Shown here: positions 59,428 through 64,000 of the stretch, in pieces | How positions within the stretch are numbered: the first letter of the stretch is position 1 | How the letters are laid out: every line of letters starts with the position of its first letter | Source: Acidimicrobiales bacterium | GTDB taxonomy: Bacteria > Actinomycetota > Acidimicrobiia > Acidimicrobiales > AC-14 | Assembly (NCBI GenBank): GCA_025463925.1 | Contig: JAODBK010000055.1 | Coordinates: forward strand, 1-64,000 | Length of the DNA: 64,000 nt | Reading direction: 5' to 3' | Notes under the pieces: model-generated | What the model was told of the DNA's origin: nothing | Database searches by the model: none | Seen by the model: only the letters and a program-made list of their open reading frames with translations | Translations under genes and position numbers: made by a program

Positions 59428-60501
59428 TCAGCGGGCCTCGACGTAGACCCAGTCGGGCGACCGCTCGCCCGGCCGGTACGGGCTGCCCACGCGCTTCGCG
59501 ACCAGGCCCGGAAGACCCTGCGCGGCGGCCGCGCCGAGCAGTGCCGCGCCGTCACCCTCGTGGTCCGACGGCGTCTGCCAGGTCGGGCCGTCGAGGCCCA
59601 GCCCGAGCAGCCGATCCCGACGGTCGCGGTAGGCGTCGTGCGTGATGTCGTGACCATCGATCCACAACAGGTCGACGAGGGTGATCGTCGCCGGCAGGTC
59701 GCGGCTCAGCCGCCGGACGGTGTGGTCGGTCGCGCCGAGGCGTCGCAGGAGCCCCTCACTGTCGGGGCGCCCGTCGGCGCCCGGCACGATCGCGATCGCG
59801 TCGAGCACCGCTTGCGTCGCGCCCATCGTCTCGGCCATGGCGCGAGCTTCCGGCCAGCGACTGCTGACGTCGTTGCCGTCGACGTCGGTGGCGTAGGCCC
59901 GTCCGCCTTCGACGCGAGCGAGCATGCGCTGGCCCGGCCACGCGACCTCGAACGCCCAACCGGCACCGTCGGGAAGTGGACCGTGCACCGGTCGCATCGG
60001 CCGCCAGTCGTCGCGCGGCGGCTGCCACGCCGGATCCTCGGGCGGATCCATCCGGTGGATCATCCACTGCTTGCCGCGCGTCCGGAACAGGGCATAGCGC
60101 CCGTGAGCCCGCCGGCCGTGGAACGTCACCTGCACCTTTCCGTCCTTCCACTCGTGCAGGTCGTAGGTGCCCGTGTCCCAGAGGTGCACCTGACCACCTC
60201 CGTACTCGCCTTCGGGAATCTGCCCCTCGAAGTCGATGTACGCGAGGGGATGGTCCTCGGTCTGGATCGCGAGATGGTTCTTCTTCGGGTCGGGCGGGAG
60301 GCCCTTGGGCACGGCCCACGACACCAGCACGCCGTCGCGTTCGAGCCGAAGGTCCCAATGCAACGCAGTCGCATGGTGCTCCTGGATCACGAATCGCGGG
60401 CGATCGTCGGCGCGCGGCAGCGGCTCGTCGCCCGACGGCTCGGCCGTCGCATCGAAGTCCCGCATCGAGCGGTAGCGGGCGAGCTTCTCGTCCGGGGCCA
60501 C
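59428..60501 (-). CDS. LigD-like 3'-phosphoesterase with degenerate ligase domain
   Basis: 357 residues. Residues 35-155 are the LigD phosphoesterase domain, with VIQEHHATALHWDLRLE and EGEYGGGQVHLWDTGTY carrying the metal and catalytic histidines. Residues 180-357 match the adenylation domain of LigD, but the nucleotide-attachment motif KxDG is changed: residue 187 is Ala and the motif reads EVAWPGQR. Motif IV reads PGLVAK instead of EGxVAK, and the last lysine motif is also lost (WVYVEAR). It probably cannot ligate. It may trim 3' ends for Ku, encoded at 62424-63290. There is no polymerase domain. Confidence 0.9.
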   Translation of the reverse strand: MAPDEKLARYRSMRDFDATAEPSGDEPLPRADDRPRFVIQEHHATALHWDLRLERDGVLVSWAVPKGLPPDPKKNHLAIQTEDHPLAYIDFEGQIPEGEYGGGQVHLWDTGTYDLHEWKDGKVQVTFHGRRAHGRYALFRTRGKQWMIHRMDPPEDPAWQPPRDDWRPMRPVHGPLPDGAGWAFEVAWPGQRMLARVEGGRAYATDVDGNDVSSRWPEARAMAETMGATQAVLDAIAIVPGADGRPDSEGLLRRLGATDHTVRRLSRDLPATITLVDLLWIDGHDITHDAYRDRRDRLLGLGLDGPTWQTPSDHEGDGAALLGAAAAQGLPGLVAKRVGSPYRPGERSPDWVYVEAR

Positions 60502-60554
60502 CCAGGGGTTTTACCCCGGCAGGATCCCAACAGCCCGCAGCGAACAGTCTTTGC

Positions 60555-60920
60555 ATGGGATTGGGGATCCCGGGGGGAGAGGATCGTCGCGCGCACCCTC
60601 GGATCCGGACGCACCTCGACGCGGGCTTCGAAGTACCGGGTGAACTGCAGGTCTTTCAGTGCCATGTGGTCGATTTGTCCGAAGACGGCGCGCGGCTGCG
60701 CTCGGAGATCGCGCTCCATCCGGGCCAGAACGGCATCCTCGTCGTCGCGCCACCCGACACCGGCGTGCCGGTCGTTGCGGTGGTCGAAGTGCTGCGGGCC
60801 CAGATCAACATCGACGAGGCGACGCAGGAATCGGGCGTCCGCTTCCATCACCTTTCGCCGGCGGCGCGCCAGCGGCTCGCCGACCTGTTGGTCGGCCTCG
60901 AGCACGGATCCGCCTCGTAG
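60555..60920 (+). CDS. PilZ-domain c-di-GMP-binding protein
   Basis: 121 residues from ATG 60555. The PilZ signature is intact: RRAHPRIRTHLDAGF for the first arginines, and VDLSEDGARLRSEIAL for the D/NxSxxG motif. Length is that of a single free-standing PilZ domain. It should bind cyclic di-GMP and relay it to a partner; no diguanylate cyclase is in the window. A class III cyclase lies 10 kb upstream but makes a different messenger. Confidence 0.85.
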   Translation: MGLGIPGGEDRRAHPRIRTHLDAGFEVPGELQVFQCHVVDLSEDGARLRSEIALHPGQNGILVVAPPDTGVPVVAVVEVLRAQINIDEATQESGVRFHHLSPAARQRLADLLVGLEHGSAS

Positions 60921-60958
60921 CTGCAGCGACCCATCAAAATGATCGGGTGGGTCAGGAA

Positions 60959-61762
60959 ATGCCGCCGAACGGCGGCAACGAAAAGACGCCGGACGACGAG
61001 GAGGCGGCCGGGCTGACGGCCAGCCTCTGGACTCAGCTCCGGCGGGTCGAGCGGCTCCTCGACCCGGGAGTGAAGGTGCTCGAGGGCGCGCACGACCGAT
61101 TCCTGGTGCCGGCGTGGCGGCGCGTCACCGAGGGGGAGCCGCGTTGGCCGGTGAGCATCGCCATCATCGCGGCCATCGCGATGCAACTCGCGCTGCCGAA
61201 GCGGTTGGCCTTCCATCCGCGGTATCTCCTTCCGGCGTTGGAGTTCCTCCTGCTCGTCGGACTGGTCATCGCCAACCCGACGCGCATCAACCGCGAATCG
61301 GCCCGCCTGCGCAGCGCCAGCATCATGCTGATCGGCGTCATCAGCGTGGCCAATGTCTGGTCGGCGGCCCGGCTCGTGAACGGCCTCGTCCAGAGTCACG
61401 ACACGTCCACCGCGCCCCAGCTCATGGTGCGGGGCGGCGCCGTCTGGATGACCAACGTGATCGTGTTCGCGCTCTGGTACTGGGAGCTGGATCGTGGTGG
61501 GCCTGTCGCGCGCGCGATGGCCGTGCGTCCGTTGCCGGACTTCCTGTTCCCCCAGATGCAGTCACCTGAGCTGGCGCCTCCCGATTGGGAGCCGGCGTTC
61601 GTCGACTACTTGTACGTGTCGTTCACCAACGCGACTGCGTTCAGCCCGACGGACGTCCTGCCACTCGCGCGGTGGGCCAAGCTGACGATGATGCTGCAGT
61701 CCGGCGTCTCGCTGATCACCGTCGCACTGGTGATCGCGCGCGCCGTCAACATTCTCAAGTAG
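60959..61762 (+). CDS. DUF1345 family membrane protein
   Basis: 267 residues (ATG 60959; a GTG at 60947 is an alternative). Five or so helices: PVSIAIIAAIAMQLALP, YLLPALEFLLLVGLVIA, IMLIGVISVANVWSAARLV, TNVIVFALWYWELDRG and SGVSLITVALVIARAVNIL. The signature WEPAFVDYLYVSFTNATAFS is typical of DUF1345. Function unknown. It converges and overlaps by 8 bp with the coiled-coil gene. Confidence 0.85.
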   Translation: MPPNGGNEKTPDDEEAAGLTASLWTQLRRVERLLDPGVKVLEGAHDRFLVPAWRRVTEGEPRWPVSIAIIAAIAMQLALPKRLAFHPRYLLPALEFLLLVGLVIANPTRINRESARLRSASIMLIGVISVANVWSAARLVNGLVQSHDTSTAPQLMVRGGAVWMTNVIVFALWYWELDRGGPVARAMAVRPLPDFLFPQMQSPELAPPDWEPAFVDYLYVSFTNATAFSPTDVLPLARWAKLTMMLQSGVSLITVALVIARAVNILK

Positions 61763-62423
61763 CGGCGTCGCGCGCCTTCTCGTACTTGCGCCGGGCTTCG
61801 ACGGCCCGATCGGCGGCGGCCGCCGCTTCGCCGGCGAGCAGCTCCGCCCGCTCCCGCGCCCGGTCGGCTTCGGCGCGCAGGCGGTCGACGAGATCCTGGT
61901 GCTGGGCCCGCCGGCGGGCCTCGCGGTCGCCGGCGGCCCGGTCGGGGCCCTCGTCGGGTGCCCGGTCGGGCGCCATGATGCCGAGGCCGGCGGCGTCGAA
62001 CCCGGTGGCCGCCAGTGGCGTGACGAGCTGCGCGGATCGCAGCTCGCCGGCGAGTGCGGGGTCGGCGGCGGCGGCACGAAACGTCGTCACCGCGTCGTCG
62101 CGTGCGACCGCACCGCCGAGTGCGGCGGCGGCGTCGGCCAACTCGTCGACCACCCGACCCAATGCCTGGGACGGCGCACGCGGGTCGCGCCCGGCCGCCA
62201 ATGCCTCGCGGACGTCGTCGCCGGCCGCCAGCAAGCGGTCGACGTCGTCGCGCTGCCGGCGGACGACTTGGTTGATCGCCCACGCCGCCTTCGACGGCTT
62301 CCGCAGCGCCTTCACCTCGTCGGCGCCGGCGCGGTCGCCCTCCTTGCGGAGCCGTTTCGCCTCGTCGTCGCGTGCCCGGGTGAACTCCTCGAGCGGCCGC
62401 GCGTAGAGATCGTCGGCGGGCAC
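61755..62423 (-). CDS. Helical coiled-coil protein next to Ku
   Basis: 222 residues, almost all helical and rich in Ala, Arg, Asp and Glu. The N-terminal part (residues 10-80: EFTRARDDEAKRLRKEGDRA, KAAWAINQVVRRQRDDVDRL) is the recognisable unit and recurs in actinobacterial hypothetical proteins. The C-terminal 60 residues form a regular heptad coiled coil. Its stop overlaps DUF1345 and its start abuts the Ku gene with no gap, so it may be in the Ku operon. Role unknown. Confidence 0.7.
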   Translation of the reverse strand: MPADDLYARPLEEFTRARDDEAKRLRKEGDRAGADEVKALRKPSKAAWAINQVVRRQRDDVDRLLAAGDDVREALAAGRDPRAPSQALGRVVDELADAAAALGGAVARDDAVTTFRAAAADPALAGELRSAQLVTPLAATGFDAAGLGIMAPDRAPDEGPDRAAGDREARRRAQHQDLVDRLRAEADRARERAELLAGEAAAAADRAVEARRKYEKARDAAT

Positions 62424-63290
62424 CTACGCGCTCTTGCGGGCGTTGGCCTTCTTGGCGCTCGACTTCTTGGCCGGCCGCTTGCCGGCGCGCGTGGACCCGC
62501 CGGCGCGCGTGCCGCGCGTCGCGGCGTTGAGACTGGCCTCGAGCGCGGCCATCAGGTCGACGACCTCTGCCTTCTCGGTCTCCGGGTGGTCGACCACCAC
62601 GTCCTGACCCTTGGCCTTCTTGTCGATGAAGTCGAGCACCCGCTCACGGTACGTGTCGCGGTACTTCTCCGGCTTCCAGTCGGCGCTGAGCGCGTCGACG
62701 ATCTGCTCGGCCAGCTCGATCTCGCGCGGGGTGACGCGAGCCTTGCCGGATGGGATGGCGTCGATCTCCTCGGGCGCGACCACTTCGTCGGCGAACCGCA
62801 TGGTCGACAGCGCGAGCACGCCGTTGAGCGGCCGGATCGCGGCCAGATACTGCTTCGTGCGAATGACGACCTTGCCGATGGCGACTCGACCGGTGCGCGC
62901 CATCGCCTCCAGCAGCAGCCGGTACGGCTTCTCGGCCGCCTCGTTGGCCGGGGCGAGGTAGTAGGTGCGCTCGTAGTAGATCGGGTCGATGTCATCCATG
63001 GGCACGAAGTCCTCGATGTCGATGGTCTTCGTGGCCTTCGGGTCGAAGTTCTCCAGCTCCTCCGGGTCGACCATGACCCACTCGCCCCTCTTGATCTCGT
63101 AGCCCTTGACGATGTCCCCGTAGTCGACTTCGCGGCCGCTCTTCTCCGATACCCGCTTGTAGCGGATGTGGTTGCCGTTCTTGTCGAACTGGCTGAAGTG
63201 GAGGTCCTCGTCGTGGGCCGCCGAGTACAGCTTCACCGGCACGCTGACCAGCCCGAAGCTGATGGTGCCGGACCAGATCGCCCGAGCCAT
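62424..63290 (-). CDS. ku: Non-homologous end-joining protein Ku
   Basis: 288 residues from ATG 63290 (a GTG two codons upstream is open). The bacterial Ku core is complete: WSGTISFGLVSVPVKLYSA, SGREVDYGDIVKGYE, YYLAPANEAAEKPYRLLLEA and LSTMRFADEV. The C-terminal tail is short and lysine-rich (KRPAKKSSAKKANARKSA), which binds DNA. It encircles DNA ends and recruits LigD. A LigD-like gene with a dead ligase lies 2 kb away, so an active ligase must be encoded elsewhere if repair works. Confidence 0.95.
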   Translation of the reverse strand: MARAIWSGTISFGLVSVPVKLYSAAHDEDLHFSQFDKNGNHIRYKRVSEKSGREVDYGDIVKGYEIKRGEWVMVDPEELENFDPKATKTIDIEDFVPMDDIDPIYYERTYYLAPANEAAEKPYRLLLEAMARTGRVAIGKVVIRTKQYLAAIRPLNGVLALSTMRFADEVVAPEEIDAIPSGKARVTPREIELAEQIVDALSADWKPEKYRDTYRERVLDFIDKKAKGQDVVVDHPETEKAEVVDLMAALEASLNAATRGTRAGGSTRAGKRPAKKSSAKKANARKSA

Positions 63291-63321
63291 GGTCACGCGC
63301 TACCCCGCTAACGTCGGCGTC

Positions 63322-64000
63322 ATGCGCACCCGGCTCACGGATGTCCTGCAGATCGAGCACCCGGTGATGCTCGCCGGCATGGGCGGCGTGTCGTATGCGC
63401 CGCTCGTGATCGCGGTTTCGGAAGCCGGCGGCTTCGGCACCCTCGGCGCCGGGGCCATGTCCAACGACCAGATGGTCGCCGAGATGTCGGCGGTCGCGGC
63501 CGGCACCGACAGGCCCTGGGGCGTCGACCTGCTGACGGCGATGCCCGGTGACATGGTGAGCCAGGTCGAGCAGATCATCGCCGCCGGGGCGAGCGTGTTC
63601 GTCGCCGCGCTCGGCGTGCCGCTCGACGTCATCGACCTGTGCCATCGCCATGGGGTGATCGTCGTGAACATGTGCGGCAAGGTCGATCACGCCCGGCGGG
63701 CCGTCGATGCCGGATGCGACATCGTGGTCGCCCAGGGGACCGAGGCCGGCGGCCATACCGGCACCGTCGCGACGTTCCCGTTGGTGCCGCAGATCGTCGA
63801 CGCCGTGGGGGACCGCGTGCCGGTCGTTGCGGCCGGCGGCATCTTCGACGGGCGTCACCTGGCCGCGGCTCTCGCGCTCGGTGCCGACGGGGTTTGGGTC
63901 GGCACCCGGTTCATCGCGACACCGGAGGCGCGCAGCTCGGCCGGCTACAAGGATGCGCTGCTGCGCACCGCCGAGGACGGCACGGTCGTCTCGCGGGCGT
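63322..64000 (+). CDS. Nitronate monooxygenase, 3' end outside the window
   Basis: 226 codons of a FMN-dependent TIM-barrel enzyme, open to the window end. MRTRLTDVLQIEHPVMLAGM starts the barrel; VAQGTEAGGHTG contains the family glycine motif and the active-site histidine, and PVVAAGGIFDGRHLAAALAL binds FMN phosphate. It oxidises nitronates or related compounds and may be a class I enzyme. It is divergent from Ku across 31 bp. Confidence 0.95.
   Translation, partial: MRTRLTDVLQIEHPVMLAGMGGVSYAPLVIAVSEAGGFGTLGAGAMSNDQMVAEMSAVAAGTDRPWGVDLLTAMPGDMVSQVEQIIAAGASVFVAALGVPLDVIDLCHRHGVIVVNMCGKVDHARRAVDAGCDIVVAQGTEAGGHTGTVATFPLVPQIVDAVGDRVPVVAAGGIFDGRHLAAALALGADGVWVGTRFIATPEARSSAGYKDALLRTAEDGTVVSRA

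Noticed and set aside
58762-60942. 726-codon + strand open frame across the enoyl-CoA hydratase and LigD-like genes
   Set aside because: Antisense to two genes with intact motifs, with Arg/His-rich composition. Only its final part overlaps the real PilZ gene, which is in a different frame.

Overview
The window is a high-GC bacterial chromosome segment, most likely from an actinobacterium, with Acidimicrobiia-like organisms my best guess. Supporting traits are a TIGR03084 (mycothiol-dependent isomerase-fold) protein, an F420-type LLM oxidoreductase, the two-gene NHEJ set (Ku plus a LigD-like protein), Liv-type transporters with fused subunits, frequent GTG starts and ATGA/GTGA stop-start overlaps. 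The class-level placement is inference.

Layout. 1-10105 is core metabolism on the + strand: an acyl-CoA carboxylase alpha subunit (cut by the window edge), a TIGR03084 protein, an AtuA-family protein and an HSL-type esterase in one overlapping run, then a tandem pair of fluoride channels, a membrane-anchored beta-propeller and bifunctional PutA. A tRNA-Val(GAC) at 10430-10502 marks the edge of an accessory region. A tyrosine integrase lies 62 bp away, facing the tRNA, and is cut in two by an IS30-family element (10690-12147) with a CAG target duplication; removing the element restores an intact 391-aa integrase. From there to about 22.3 kb the region is sparse and decayed: a small secreted protein, a small membrane protein, an unusual HNH/glycine-rich protein, a frameshifted DHFR-like gene, an MDR oxidoreductase, a 5'-truncated TfoX gene, a frameshifted epoxide hydrolase flanked by 12-bp tandem repeats, a MarR fragment abutting a fragment of another gene, and an intact Xre-RES toxin-antitoxin pair.

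22.4-32.9 kb is an apparently coordinated catabolic and uptake cluster: SDR, TetR, SDR, anchored Liv-type binding protein, amidohydrolase, LivF ATPase, one polypeptide combining LivH, LivM and LivG, an anchored beta-propeller and an SRPBCC protein. The TetR gene and the second SDR are divergent, and a near-identical promoter/operator sequence precedes both SDR genes, so one regulator probably controls the cluster. The substrate is unknown.

33-46 kb holds a soluble histidine kinase, a DHFR-like protein, a fusion of an M50 intramembrane protease with a PDZ-Lon protease, an alpha/beta hydrolase, an ArsR-SRPBCC pair with a perfect palindrome over the arsR start codon, a flavoprotein, an aldo-keto reductase, and a MacAB-type export operon bracketed by two DUF5666-like proteins. 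46-64 kb holds a DUF1353 membrane protein, a hybrid histidine kinase next to a class III nucleotide cyclase, a second Liv-type binding protein, a glycoside hydrolase, a DUF3159 protein, an epimerase, an Hsp20-like protein, a four-gene catabolic run (cyclase, SDR, LLM oxidoreductase, enoyl-CoA hydratase), a LigD-like protein whose ligase domain has lost its catalytic lysine, a PilZ protein, DUF1345, a coiled-coil protein, Ku and the start of a nitronate monooxygenase.

The best candidates for something new are the TetR-controlled transporter/SDR cluster, the M50-PDZ-Lon fusion, the pseudo-ligase LigD next to Ku, and the HNH/glycine-rich protein of the island.
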